The notes below the pieces were generated by a model. It was not told where the DNA came from. It was given only the letters and a program-made list of their open reading frames with translations, and did no database searches. The position numbers and the translations under genes are program-made. Shown here in pieces: positions 1 to 8,477 of a DNA stretch of 50,218 nt; positions within the stretch are counted from its first letter, which is position 1, and each line of letters starts with the position of its first letter. The stretch lies in contig JAGLBA010000016.1 of the NCBI GenBank assembly GCA_018260475.1, positions 5,378 to 55,595 on the forward strand, in the 5' to 3' direction. The stretch comes from Chryseobacterium sp. Its GTDB lineage: Bacteria > Bacteroidota > Bacteroidia > Flavobacteriales > Weeksellaceae.

Positions 1-52
1 AGGCAGCAATGCCATATACGAGTAGTACTAATTACCCGTAGATTTATGGCCT
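1..52 (+). rRNA. 23S ribosomal RNA, 3' end (partial)
   Basis: The first ~50 bases match the end of bacterial 23S rRNA: AGGCAGCAATGCCAT, then AGTAGTACTAATTACCCGTAG and a flavobacterial-type tail. The rest of the gene lies before the window. The exact 3' end cannot be fixed by eye and may be off by about 10 bases. No tRNA is seen in the ~140-base spacer before the 5S gene. The spacer holds an inverted pair, GAACGTTT (92-99) and AAACGTTC (162-169), which could be part of the processing stem. Confidence 0.85.
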
Positions 53-194
53 GATTAGCCACCCGCGGGTGCACCACGGTCTTCTCTTTGTGAACGTTTT
101 TATCGATTTAAATATAGGATTTAGGTTTCTGGAGCATAGGAGGCAGCACTGCGCTACTCCCAAACGTTCTATCCTAATCCCTCTATTAACCATA

Positions 195-303
195 TTTAGG
201 GTGGTTTTAGCAGAGGGGCTGCGGTGTTCCCTTTCGGAACACCGACGTTAAGCCCTCTAGCGCCGATGGTACTGCGAAAGCGGGAGAGTAGGTCGCCGCC
301 AGT
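195..303 (+). rRNA. rrf: 5S ribosomal RNA
   Basis: This is a ~109-base RNA with the hallmarks of 5S rRNA: AGCAGAGGGGCTGC, GGTGTTCC/GGAACACCG, GTTAAGCCCTCTAGCGCCGATGG-type loop C/helix IV sequence, and GGGAGAGTAGGTCGCCGCC near the 3' end, which pairs with the 5' AGGGTGGT-type strand. It follows the 23S end and precedes a hairpin terminator, as expected for the end of an rRNA operon. The ends are estimates. Confidence 0.88.
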
Positions 304-308
304 TTTTC

Positions 309-342
309 AGAAGCTCGTCAAGCAATTGACGGGCTTTTTTTG
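309..342 (+). terminator. rRNA operon terminator
   Basis: The arms AGCTCGTCAA and TTGACGGGCT (one G-T pair) enclose a GCAA loop and are followed by a run of seven T. It sits eight bases after the 5S rRNA, so it should end the rRNA transcript. Confidence 0.85.
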
Positions 343-538
343 TGCACGGACCTGGAGGGTTCTTGCAGATTGGTATGCATACTGAGGCTGCAGTGTTCGA
401 AGACGATACACCTAAAACAACCGGCCTCGCTCTAACTGCACGCTGGTTTTCATATATCTGACATGTACTCATTATGCTTTTGTTCTCATTGACGGAAAAG
501 ATGACGAACTCGTCGCCTTACATTTTATCTTTAACAAC

Positions 539-1437
539 CGATTTAGTCAGCCATTAAAAACTCGATTAGTTGATTCATAGTTACTTATATTTCTTATGCT
601 TGTTTATTTCTGCCAATTTGAGAATTTTATGGTGTAAACCTTGCCTATTTTAGTTAGGGTTTCTAAACAGACATCCTGTCCCTAAGCAAAATTTTTATTT
701 AATCTTGAAGGTACGCTCAACCAAAGTCAGCCATTGTTTATTTTAAGCCACCGTATGGATTGGCAACTCTTTGAGGATGCTTTTGCGCCACTATATTTCG
801 CCGATAATTGCCGTCCTGCAAAGTTTATCTGGATAATGGTGGAATTGATAATCTTACAACATCTCTGCAACCGGACTCTTAAAAAACAGTGCGTAGACCA
901 GCGGTTTGGGAATCTCCAAAAAATTAAGGGCAAGGCACGAAAAGCAGACAGAAAAGTAAAAACCATTGCGGGCAGATACTTTGGGGATTGCAGAGACACC
1001 TGGGTGAAGGTTCCATTGACCAATAATTTTTTGATTTATTTGACCGTATATCGGCGCAGAAAAGAAATTTAAAATTCAAAGTTTACTCTCTTTATGAACC
1101 AGGTATAGTTTGTATCTCCAAAAGCAAAGAGCATAAAAAATTTAAGTTTGTCAATAAAGTGTCATTGGTAATCACCAGGAATACAGAGAATTTGTTGGAA
1201 GTACTAGGATTTAGAAACCAATTTGACGAGCATATAATACAGTCAGCTCTATTTTATTAGCTGCAGCGGCATTCAATTTAAAAAGAACAAGGATCAAATG
1301 CAAATTTTCCATTTGTCAATTTTTAGGCAATATGATTTTTTTAATAATTAATGTAGAGAACCTGTTTTCAAAAAATTTATTACACTCAATATATTGACAA
1401 ACTAAAAATAGGTCGTTGTTAAGTGCTGACTAAATTG
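539..1437 (+). mobile_element. Decayed, internally deleted IS5-family-like insertion sequence
   Basis: A pair of imperfect terminal inverted repeats brackets transposase remnants. The left repeat at 539-561 contains ATTTAGTCAGCC. The right repeat at 1415-1437, read in reverse, contains ATTTAGTCAGC, and the two match at about 19 of 23 positions. The interval is about 900 bp, whereas IS5-type elements of this kind are normally ~1.3-1.5 kb, which fits loss of the middle of the transposase. AGTCAGCCATT recurs at 726-736, so the left part may itself be rearranged. I did not find a convincing target-site duplication. Confidence 0.55.
734..1260 (+). pseudogene. IS5-family-like transposase remnant (deleted and frameshifted)
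   Basis: Frame 734-1072 begins with an N-terminal transposase segment, HRMDWQLFEDAFAPLY, followed by NCRPAKFIWIMVELIIL, the usual GRP-x-KPIRLMVGLLIL region. It then jumps to the late segment KARKADRKVKTIAGR, so the DDE catalytic core is missing. The next conserved stretch, KVYSLYEPGIVCISK then KEHKKFKFVNKVS, is read in another frame (1072-1260), so there is also a frameshift. A final AAAFNLKR-type segment near 1261-1290 resembles the family C-terminus. No function can be expected. The family call rests on these motifs by eye. Confidence 0.75.
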
Positions 1438-1644
1438 AATCATGTGGTCAGATCATGTTTTAAATACATGGTCATGTACCAGATGTATTCTTTCCCACTA
1501 TCCATCGGTATTTCTTGAAGATATGCCTAGCGAGAGGAAAATTCCTCCGATACCCCTCAGAAGAAGATAAGACATCGCAATCTCTATTAGTATGATAAAA
1601 ACGGGAATATTATCTATATAAACACGGCAGTCAGCACCCATAAA

Positions 1645-1963
1645 ATGAGGAATCTATACAAAGTATCATTTGCCTTGTTCTTGGTTAGCTGGGCGGCATC
1701 CTACGCTCAGACACAGGACACCCTCAGTGAGGAGGCTTCCTTAAGAAAGATCCTATGGAACGAGGTAAACAGAATGAAGGCTGTCTCCACTAACGGGTAT
1801 ACCTCATACTAAACCTACGACGCTTCTGGAGAAAGAGTGCTCCAAACAAGCCGGAAGTGGGGAGGAGATCCTCGTTAACTCAGAGTTTTTAATTTACGGT
1901 AATAAACTTATCAGAAAAGAAAAAATGGAACTCGAGATCTTTGAATACATTGGAATTTGGTAA
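1645..1963 (+). pseudogene. RHS/YD-repeat protein remnant fused to a signal peptide
   Basis: The reading frame opens at ATG 1645 with a signal peptide (MRNLYKVSFALFLVSWAAS then YAQ). It runs directly into RHS-like sequence: LRKILWNEVNRMKAVSTNGY, then a TAA stop at 1810-1812. The same frame continues as TYDASGERVLQ, a YD-repeat motif, to another stop at 1876-1878. A shifted frame then continues as GEEILVNSEFLIYGNKL, which resembles the stretch after the YD motif in flavobacterial RHS proteins. The intact part is only 55 codons. This looks like the two ends of a large RHS gene joined by deletion and then broken by a stop and a frameshift. Confidence 0.65.
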
Positions 1964-2046
1964 AAAAAGACGACACAGTACGCTAAAATACAAGACAATA
2001 GAAGATCTAATAATCGAAACAAAATTCACAAAAATTTTGCTTCACA

Positions 2047-3213
2047 TTAATTGGAACTTTTAGTCGCATATCCATTTTTATTTTTTATAAAACTGAACCT
2101 CCATAAGAGAAGTATAATATACACCATCCAAAGGATAAGAATATGCACCAGGTGCTGGCTGTTGTCGGCCAGCGTGCCCCCCAGTTGTACAATGGATATA
2201 TAGGTCTTCAGGTAAGGCGCGGTGGGCATCAAGTTGGCTATAAAGTTTACCACCTCCGGCAGCGACTGCGATGGAACGGAGTAGCCCGTAATCATAAAAA
2301 TGGGATAAGAGGAAAACCCCATAATCTGAAACGCCATAAGTGTACTCCGGAAAAAACTACCCACCAGCATCGCAAGCGTAATGATACAGCCCACAAAAAC
2401 CGATGTCAGCACAAAGACATCTCCGTAACTGCCACGGAATTTGGTCTCTAGCAGTGTAAAGTTTACCGTGATAAAAAAGAAGCCAAAAACCAAAAAACTA
2501 AACCAGTAGAAAAGTCCCTTTCCCAATATTACTTGCGAAACGGTATTGTTGGCCAACAAAGGCTGCAGGCTGTTTTTCTCTCGTTCTTCTGCCATAGCGG
2601 CACACAGACCGATAAGCAGTGTCTGTTGTAGAATAATTGCCAGCAAGCCCGGAATGAGAAAGGTACCGTAATTTTTTCCCTCATTGAAGAGCGGACGATA
2701 ATCAAAACGGACGGGGTTGGTCATCTGCAGCGCCGCAGCATTCCCCAGGCCCTGTTTTTCAAAATAAACCTTGCGCGCACCCCCGCCTACCGTAAGGGCC
2801 ACCTCGTTCAGCGTAGAGAGTACGGCACTCGCAGGGAGAAACTGCGACGAGTTGATATAAAGGTTGATGGGTGCCTGTTTCAAACTATAAATGTTCGCCT
2901 CCATCCCGGGATGAATCTCCAGATAACCCTGAGCATCGCCCCTGAGCATGGCTTCTTCCGCCGTCTTTAAGTCTGCCACCACAAAAACATCCACCATCCT
3001 CGTACTGTTGATTTCATTAATCAAAAGCCGCGAAAGAGCACTTCGGTCCAGATCCGCCACCGCAAGTTTTACATTCCGTTCGTCCTTATTTAGATAAATG
3101 CTCCCGTACAAAAAAGCATAAATGAGAGGCGCCAGCAGCAGAGTGAGCAACAGGCTGGATTCTCCCGCCACTAGTTTGGCTTCGCGAAGGAAGATATTAA
3201 TGACCCGCTTCAT
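2047..3213 (-). CDS. ABC-2 type transport permease (distal gene of export operon)
   Basis: This 388-residue membrane protein has the ABC-2 (YhhJ/YbhR-like) layout. There is one N-terminal helix at ~20-40, a periplasmic domain at ~40-180, and five helices between ~183 and 375. The stretch MAEEREKNSLQPLLANNT (about 206-224) is the conserved cytoplasmic EREKxTLxxLL-type element that meets the ATPase. With the gene upstream, which it overlaps by 17 bp, it should form the channel of an exporter of unknown substrate. No ATP-binding subunit is encoded nearby, so the energy source must be elsewhere or absent. It is the last gene of the leftward operon. Confidence 0.85.
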   Translation of the reverse strand: MKRVINIFLREAKLVAGESSLLLTLLLAPLIYAFLYGSIYLNKDERNVKLAVADLDRSALSRLLINEINSTRMVDVFVVADLKTAEEAMLRGDAQGYLEIHPGMEANIYSLKQAPINLYINSSQFLPASAVLSTLNEVALTVGGGARKVYFEKQGLGNAAALQMTNPVRFDYRPLFNEGKNYGTFLIPGLLAIILQQTLLIGLCAAMAEEREKNSLQPLLANNTVSQVILGKGLFYWFSFLVFGFFFITVNFTLLETKFRGSYGDVFVLTSVFVGCIITLAMLVGSFFRSTLMAFQIMGFSSYPIFMITGYSVPSQSLPEVVNFIANLMPTAPYLKTYISIVQLGGTLADNSQHLVHILILWMVYIILLLWRFSFIKNKNGYATKSSN

Positions 3214-4372
3214 GGCGAATTTTATTTAATTTAAACTGATAAATAATGATGGCAATGGGAAACGAGATTCCAATGAAAATAAGTAGCGCATAGATTTTGT
3301 CTAAAATATATTCCAGCGGCAAACCCATATAGAAAATGCGGATAAAACCATCCAAAAAATAGGTGTACGGCATAGCACCGGCATAAAGCTGATCATACCA
3401 CGGCATAGCAGTTTTCGGAAAGGTGAAGCCACTGAAAACGAATGCCGGCGCGGTGTAGAAAAGTGCCAGATCCACGCAGAATAACAAATTGTCCGACAGG
3501 GCAGAAACCATCATCCCCAGACCAATACATGCCAGAGCCAGCAGGTTGTATAGCAAAAAGATGTTCCACAGAGAGCCCTGCATTTCTATGTCATATACTG
3601 GCAGCACCACGCAAAATATAAGAATAAAATTAATCCATGAAACGGAGAGGTGCGCCAGAGTTTTCGCAAAGATGATCTGTGACGAGGATCTGGATATTTT
3701 CAGCAGGTCGGGCAGTGTGTTCCTTGCCTTTTCAATATTTAAAATCAGAACACCCGCGATGATGAGCGCCATCTGGAGACCTACGGTAATGAGCCCCGGC
3801 CCCAGATAATGTTTATAACTGAAATCCGGATTATAGAGCGTTACCATATTGAGTTTTACCGGTTGCACCAGTGCCATGGCCTGGTTTTCGGGCATGCCGC
3901 TACGCTGTGCCTTCTGCAGCACTACGGCGAGGCCGCCTTTTACCAGTACCATTGCGGCATCCTTATAAATCAGTTGCGAGGGTACCAATGCCGAACTGTT
4001 GGTGTACAGCGTGAGCGCGGTGGGTTTGCCTTTCTTGGCATCCGCTTCAAGATTTCTGGGGAAATGTACTGCTCCGAATATTTTTCCCTGCTGCATCTGT
4101 TGTTCTACATCTGTCGCGCTGGAGGCTCTACCCACGATGTGCAGCCCTGCCGTAGCATCCAGCATATCGGCAAGAGTGCGCGATACTGGCGACATATCAT
4201 CGTCCCACAAGGCAATAGGGAGTTCATGCACCGGTCCTTTGCTGTAGATAAGCGGGTAGAACGGAAACACTAGCAGTGGGATGAGCAGTAGAATCACATA
4301 GAAATTCGGGATGGAAAAAATTCTTTTCCACTCCCGGATGATGAGTGTATTGAGCGTCTTTAATGTCTCCAT
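3197..4372 (-). CDS. ABC-2 type transport permease (third gene of export operon)
   Basis: This 391-residue membrane protein has the same fold as its downstream neighbour: an N-terminal helix (~20-40), a long extracytoplasmic domain (~45-185), then a membrane block from ~195 with GLQMALIIAGVLIL and a cytoplasmic IEKARNTLPDLLKIS segment. The pair resembles YbhS/YbhR or YhhJ-type permeases working with an HlyD-like adaptor. It starts 7 bp after the HlyD gene and overlaps the next permease by 17 bp, so the genes are probably translationally coupled. The substrate cannot be deduced. Confidence 0.85.
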   Translation of the reverse strand: METLKTLNTLIIREWKRIFSIPNFYVILLLIPLLVFPFYPLIYSKGPVHELPIALWDDDMSPVSRTLADMLDATAGLHIVGRASSATDVEQQMQQGKIFGAVHFPRNLEADAKKGKPTALTLYTNSSALVPSQLIYKDAAMVLVKGGLAVVLQKAQRSGMPENQAMALVQPVKLNMVTLYNPDFSYKHYLGPGLITVGLQMALIIAGVLILNIEKARNTLPDLLKISRSSSQIIFAKTLAHLSVSWINFILIFCVVLPVYDIEMQGSLWNIFLLYNLLALACIGLGMMVSALSDNLLFCVDLALFYTAPAFVFSGFTFPKTAMPWYDQLYAGAMPYTYFLDGFIRIFYMGLPLEYILDKIYALLIFIGISFPIAIIIYQFKLNKIRHEAGH

Positions 4373-4379
4373 TATTTTA

Positions 4380-5381
4380 TTACTCCAGAATGAGTTCGGC
4401 GGTCATCCCCGGGCGGAGGCCGGAGTTGGGTGCTGCATTTTTTGGCCTTACTTTGATCTGGAAGGTGCGCAGCTCGATCTGTCCGCTCTGGCGCTCCGGC
4501 ACCCAGTCGGCATAGCCAAGGCCCGGTGCCAGGTCGGTAATGGTGGCTTGCATTCTTTCCGGGTTGGCGCCCGGCACACGGATGTTCACCGTTTTGCCCT
4601 GCTGAATTTTGGACATTGCGTCCTGCTTTACATTAAATTTAATAAACAAAGAACCTTCCTTTTGAACCGTCATCATCGGATATCCGGCGTTCACCATCTC
4701 GCCCGTTTTAGCCACGAGGGTAGAGACGATTCCTGTGGCAGGGGTGCGTATTTTAGTTCCTTCTTCGATTTGATTGATGAGTTTGTTGGTATTTCTAGCC
4801 TGGTTGGTAAGAGCGGAAGAGGCATTTCTGGAATTTGTGCTATTGCCTTTCTGTAACATTGCGACATTCAACCTGGCGGTTTCCAGTTCTTTTTGTGCCG
4901 CCTTGTAGCGGAAATATACTAGATCCCGTTCCTGACCAGATACCACGCCTTGCGCATAAAGATTTTGAAACCGGGTATAAGTTTTGGACATCAGCACCAT
5001 TTGATCCTGTGCAATTTTCTCAAGATTGCGTGCTGCTTGCAATACCTCTGGGCGTGTACCTTCCTCTACCTTGTTTTCCTGGCTTTGGGCGATGATGAGG
5101 GCATCGGCGGCCTGCGCCTTCAGGGTTTCTATCTTATCGGTTTCCATCAGCGCGACGATCTGGTCTGCCGTTACGGCATCGCCTACCTGTACATACATCT
5201 CTGCGATACGGCCGGGCATTGGCGAGGAAATATCAACAAATTCTGCATCCACCATGCCAATAATCTGGTTTTCAGGAATTGGATTTTTTTTAGCTTTTCC
5301 TGTCAGTACGAAAATAAGGGCGAATATTAATACAACGATGGGAATGAATAATGCCCAATAGTTTTTCAGAAAATTCTTCAT
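4380..5381 (-). CDS. HlyD-family periplasmic adaptor (membrane fusion protein)
   Basis: This 333-residue protein has an N-terminal membrane anchor (~10-27), a lipoyl-like half-motif (VDISSPMPGRIAEMYVQVGD, ~49-68), a long alpha-helical hairpin (~85-195), a second lipoyl half (IRTPATGIVSTLVAKTGEMV) and a beta-barrel C-terminus ending in LRPGMTAELILE. This is the EmrA/YbhG/HlyD architecture. It should bridge the inner-membrane permeases encoded downstream to the TolC protein encoded 3 bp upstream. The start codon sits directly after the tolC stop. Confidence 0.9.
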   Translation of the reverse strand: MKNFLKNYWALFIPIVVLIFALIFVLTGKAKKNPIPENQIIGMVDAEFVDISSPMPGRIAEMYVQVGDAVTADQIVALMETDKIETLKAQAADALIIAQSQENKVEEGTRPEVLQAARNLEKIAQDQMVLMSKTYTRFQNLYAQGVVSGQERDLVYFRYKAAQKELETARLNVAMLQKGNSTNSRNASSALTNQARNTNKLINQIEEGTKIRTPATGIVSTLVAKTGEMVNAGYPMMTVQKEGSLFIKFNVKQDAMSKIQQGKTVNIRVPGANPERMQATITDLAPGLGYADWVPERQSGQIELRTFQIKVRPKNAAPNSGLRPGMTAELILE

Positions 5382-5384
5382 TGA

Positions 5385-6815
5385 TTAAGGGATATGTTGG
5401 GTGATTTGTGCAGGATTTCCCTGCAGGAAGTAATAGGTAGCTACAGCGGTTTGCAGTGCCATCAGCGAGGTATAGTACAGTTTTTCTGCCTCGTACTGCA
5501 GTTGTAGCGCATCGTTCACATCCTTGATAGAGGAGAGGGAATTCTCCATACGCTTCCGCACCATTTCGGTGGTGGTATAGGTTTCTCGTCGTGCCGCATC
5601 GAGGGTTTCTGTCTGTGCTTTTAAAGATACAATTCGGTTGCGCGTAGTTGCTAAGGCCAGATCTGTAACCTTTTGCTTTTGGTCTATGAGCAAGGACGCT
5701 TCTTCTACTACGGCTTTCGCAGAGAGGTTCCGGGATTTTTTTTCAGCATCAAACAATGTCCACTGCATTTCGACGCCCACCATCCATGGAGGAAGGATAA
5801 TGGGGAGTTCTTTTCGGAACAGCTGCACATTTCCCACAGCAAAAATATTGGGTTTGCCTATGGTGCCGCCAAGTTTTTCTGCCGCCTCTGCTTCGCGAAG
5901 TTTCCCCTGCAGAACGCGAATGTCACCATTTTTAGCACCGCTGTCAGTAAATGGCGGAACGCCGAAATTCTCTTCCAGCTTATCATCAATCTTCAGTTCA
6001 TCACTCAGTTCCATTCCCGAAGCCGATTTTAGCGCCAACAGGCTATTTTCTTTGCTTAGCTGCAGGTTCTGCAGCGTAGTTTGTGCCTGTTTTTCGGCTA
6101 CATCGGCCCAGTTTTTCATATACGGTGGCAGGATGTCGGCCTTTACGAGATTTTGAGCGTAGGCGACATTTTTCTGCTGTGCCTGTACCATTTTTTCCTG
6201 CATGGCGATCATAGAGTTGGCGTACAAAATCTGTATGTACTCCACCGCGACGCTGTAGGTAGCCACATCTTGTACATTTTCCAGATTATAGCGTCCGCTT
6301 TCGGCCTGTATAGAAGCGAGTTCCTGCGCTACTTTCAGTTTGCCGCCAAGGTAGATGGGCTGCCTCACAAAAACTCCGGCCAAGAGACTCCCCTGCTTTC
6401 CGATCTCAGGATTCCCGTCCGGGTAGAGGGCGCTGATGATATTGTGCGAGGTGTTATAAAACTGTTGCTGAAGGGCCGGCGGAGGAGTGTTGCCGGTGAT
6501 CTGCTGGTAGAGTTGGCCCACGCTGCCGGTAAGTTCTCCTGTGGCATAATTTACCACATTATTCTTTTCACCCTGCAGGTTCAGACGGGTTTTTTCTCCC
6601 AGATAATTGTAGCCTGCCAGTACATCCACTTTGGGCAGATAGTTGTTTTTGGTGCTTTGGTAAAGATTTTCGCGCGTGGAGAGAGACTGCTTTGCAATGG
6701 GCACTGCGGGATTGTTCTGCCTTGCGCGGTCGATAATTTCGGTGAGGGCAGTGTTCTGGCACCAACCGAAAAACGGTAACGACCCAAGCAGAAGGCTGAT
6801 GATTTTCTGTCTCAA
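5385..6815 (-). CDS. TolC-family outer-membrane efflux protein
   Basis: This 476-residue protein has a signal peptide (MRQKIISLLLGSLPFFGWCQ) and two OEP repeats, rich in long helices, around residues 20-250 and 270-465. Recognisable pieces are LTEIIDRARQNNPAV near the start and the late helices up to YFLQGNPAQI. It would form the outer-membrane duct of a tripartite exporter. It is the first gene of the leftward operon, with a well-formed promoter ~150 bp upstream (6963-6993). There is no adjacent TetR or other regulator, unlike many efflux operons. Confidence 0.9.
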   Translation of the reverse strand: MRQKIISLLLGSLPFFGWCQNTALTEIIDRARQNNPAVPIAKQSLSTRENLYQSTKNNYLPKVDVLAGYNYLGEKTRLNLQGEKNNVVNYATGELTGSVGQLYQQITGNTPPPALQQQFYNTSHNIISALYPDGNPEIGKQGSLLAGVFVRQPIYLGGKLKVAQELASIQAESGRYNLENVQDVATYSVAVEYIQILYANSMIAMQEKMVQAQQKNVAYAQNLVKADILPPYMKNWADVAEKQAQTTLQNLQLSKENSLLALKSASGMELSDELKIDDKLEENFGVPPFTDSGAKNGDIRVLQGKLREAEAAEKLGGTIGKPNIFAVGNVQLFRKELPIILPPWMVGVEMQWTLFDAEKKSRNLSAKAVVEEASLLIDQKQKVTDLALATTRNRIVSLKAQTETLDAARRETYTTTEMVRKRMENSLSSIKDVNDALQLQYEAEKLYYTSLMALQTAVATYYFLQGNPAQITQHIP

Positions 6816-6962
6816 TTTTTTTTCTATTTTAAGTAAGAATTATTCAAACACCGTATGCCTATTACAGACCGTTTTATAGAATGGATATCCATCGAATTGT
6901 GTGTTTCCCTAAGCGAAGGATTGTTGGTGCTTGGCAGGTTTTTACCCAGTTTTTTAATTGTT

Positions 6963-6993
6963 CAAATATAATATTAAAATCCTTTATCCCAAA
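6963..6993 (-). promoter_or_regulatory. Bacteroidetes-type promoter of the export operon
   Basis: On the minus strand the -33 element TTTG (6990-6993) is followed by exactly 19 bases and the -7 element TATATTTG (6963-6970). This matches the published Bacteroidetes form TTTG-N19-TAnnTTTG. Transcription should begin near 6956, leaving a leader of about 140 bases before the tolC-type gene. Confidence 0.75.
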
Positions 6994-7406
6994 ATTGCAG
7001 TTATGAATCATGAACTTGAAAATTTCTAGTTTAGTGCTGTTTATTTTATAAGAACGATGGCATCTTTAGTCTAAAAAAACTGCCGACTACACTATTAGGT
7101 TGTGATTTCATTTGTTTAGAAAATCGATCTTACTAACAAGTAGTTTGTGGGTAACACTTTCAGCTTGTCTTAGCACAAGTCTTGTTATTATAAATATTCT
7201 GATTTCGTAAAGATGTTTTTTGAATCATCTAGCGGGCGTTTAAAAAAAATCTCACGGGATGGCAGAAACGGTCCTCTTACGAACGGGTTAGTAAGTTCAA
7301 AAAATTGCTTGTGCTCTTCACGAAAAAATATTATCTTAGTTAACGCTTATTAGACCAATTTTTGCTTAAATTATTAATAATGCTAAACTAACCAAAATAT
7401 AAGAAT
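6994..7406. other. Intergenic region between divergent transcription units
   Basis: About 400 AT-rich bases lie upstream of the pirin-fusion gene. I find no open frame with recognisable content, no RNA gene and no clear hairpin. A clean TAnnTTTG box for the rightward gene is not evident; the closest AT-rich stretch is around 7350-7395. Confidence 0.5.
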
Positions 7407-8477
7407 ATGAAACCAATGAACTTTCTGATTGTAGGAAGAAATAACGACGACGGAATAGCCACCCTGCAGCGTGTGGTGCAAAAAACTGAGAACTGGCGCG
7501 CCGGTGTTGCACATAGTGTTTTAGATGCTCAGAATTATCTTCAACATAACCAGACAGACATCCTGCTCATCAGTGCCGGGCTTTCTCCAGAAGAAGAAGA
7601 TCAGATGCGAGAAATAGCGCAATCGGCAGGGATTATCCCCATCACCCATTACGGCGGTGGCAGCGGACTTCTGAAAAATGAAATCTTCCAACAGGTATCG
7701 GAAATAGCGGCAGAAGCAGAAAAAGTCAACAAAAAGGAAACCATTAAAGGAGACCACTTTATCTTTATTCCCTCCGAAAACAGAGCTTTATTCAAAAGCG
7801 ATCTCGTCACCAGTATGCCTACTTTCAGTTTTGGAGATTATTATGACAGCGAAAGGCTGGGCTTCGGTGCGTTGCGCGTATTGAATGATGATATTATCGA
7901 AGCTGAAAAAGGTTTCGGAACGCATCCGCATGATAATATGGAAATCATCAGCATTCCCGTAACAGGCGTTTTGGAGCATAGGGACACACTGGACAATGTA
8001 GCCATTATCAAAAGTTTGGAAGTACAGGTTATGTCCGCAGGAACGGGACTATTTCACAGCGAACACAACCACAGCCACCAAAAAGAGGCCACTTTTCTCC
8101 AGATCTGGATCTACCCGAAGCAGCGTAATACCTCACCAAAATATAATAAAATCACTTTTTCATCTGAGGACAGGCAAAACAAATTCCAGCAGATTGTTTC
8201 CCCAGATAGCGAAGATGAAGGCGGGTGGATCTATCAGGACGCATGGCTCCATATCGGGAATTTTGATGCGCAACAGCAGGCTACCTATTCACTTAAAAAT
8301 TCTGAAAACGGGGTATATATAATGATAGTTTCCGGCAGGGCGAGCGCAAACGGCCACATACTGAACTCTCGCGATGGGATTGGCTTTTGGGATGTAACGG
8401 AAATTAATTTTGAATTTCCCGGACAAGGTGCAGAAGTTTTAATCATCGAGGTACCTATGGAGCAGCCTTTAATGTAA
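7407..8477 (+). CDS. Pirin-family bicupin with N-terminal receiver-like domain
   Basis: The protein has 356 residues. Residues ~4-105 read like a CheY-type receiver (NFLIVGRNNDD, then TDILLISAGLSPEEED), but the phospho-acceptor Asp position is Ser56 and no conserved C-terminal KP is visible, so it looks like a pseudo-receiver. From ~115 a pirin/YhhW bicupin follows: LGFGALRVLNDD, GFGTHPHDNMEI, TGVLEHRDT, AGTGLFHSEHN. The four pirin metal ligands appear intact (His173, His175, His217, Glu219). Pirins bind Fe(II) and some have quercetinase activity, so that activity is possible here but unproven. The start ATG 7407 fits the beginning of the first domain; the gene stands alone. Confidence 0.85.
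   Translation: MKPMNFLIVGRNNDDGIATLQRVVQKTENWRAGVAHSVLDAQNYLQHNQTDILLISAGLSPEEEDQMREIAQSAGIIPITHYGGGSGLLKNEIFQQVSEIAAEAEKVNKKETIKGDHFIFIPSENRALFKSDLVTSMPTFSFGDYYDSERLGFGALRVLNDDIIEAEKGFGTHPHDNMEIISIPVTGVLEHRDTLDNVAIIKSLEVQVMSAGTGLFHSEHNHSHQKEATFLQIWIYPKQRNTSPKYNKITFSSEDRQNKFQQIVSPDSEDEGGWIYQDAWLHIGNFDAQQQATYSLKNSENGVYIMIVSGRASANGHILNSRDGIGFWDVTEINFEFPGQGAEVLIIEVPMEQPLM

Larger units (their letters stand above)
343..2046. other. Gene-poor decayed region between the rRNA operon and the export operon
   Basis: These 1.7 kb contain no intact gene. They hold a deleted IS5-like element (539-1437) and a broken RHS-type fragment (1645-1963). Frames open by chance at 343-472 on both strands show no recognisable product. 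At 1438-1640 I see nothing coding. The stretch looks like a decay zone next to the rRNA operon. Confidence 0.7.

Noticed and set aside
69-251. A 60-codon frame over the 23S-5S region
   Set aside because: It overlaps the 5S rRNA and the rRNA spacer.
3809-4273. A 154-codon plus-strand frame opposite the ABC-2 permease
   Set aside because: Shadow of a well-supported membrane protein gene; no motif of its own.
5638-6779. Long plus-strand frames opposite the TolC gene (172 and 232 codons)
   Set aside because: They are antisense shadows; the minus-strand protein has a signal peptide, OEP repeats and operon partners.
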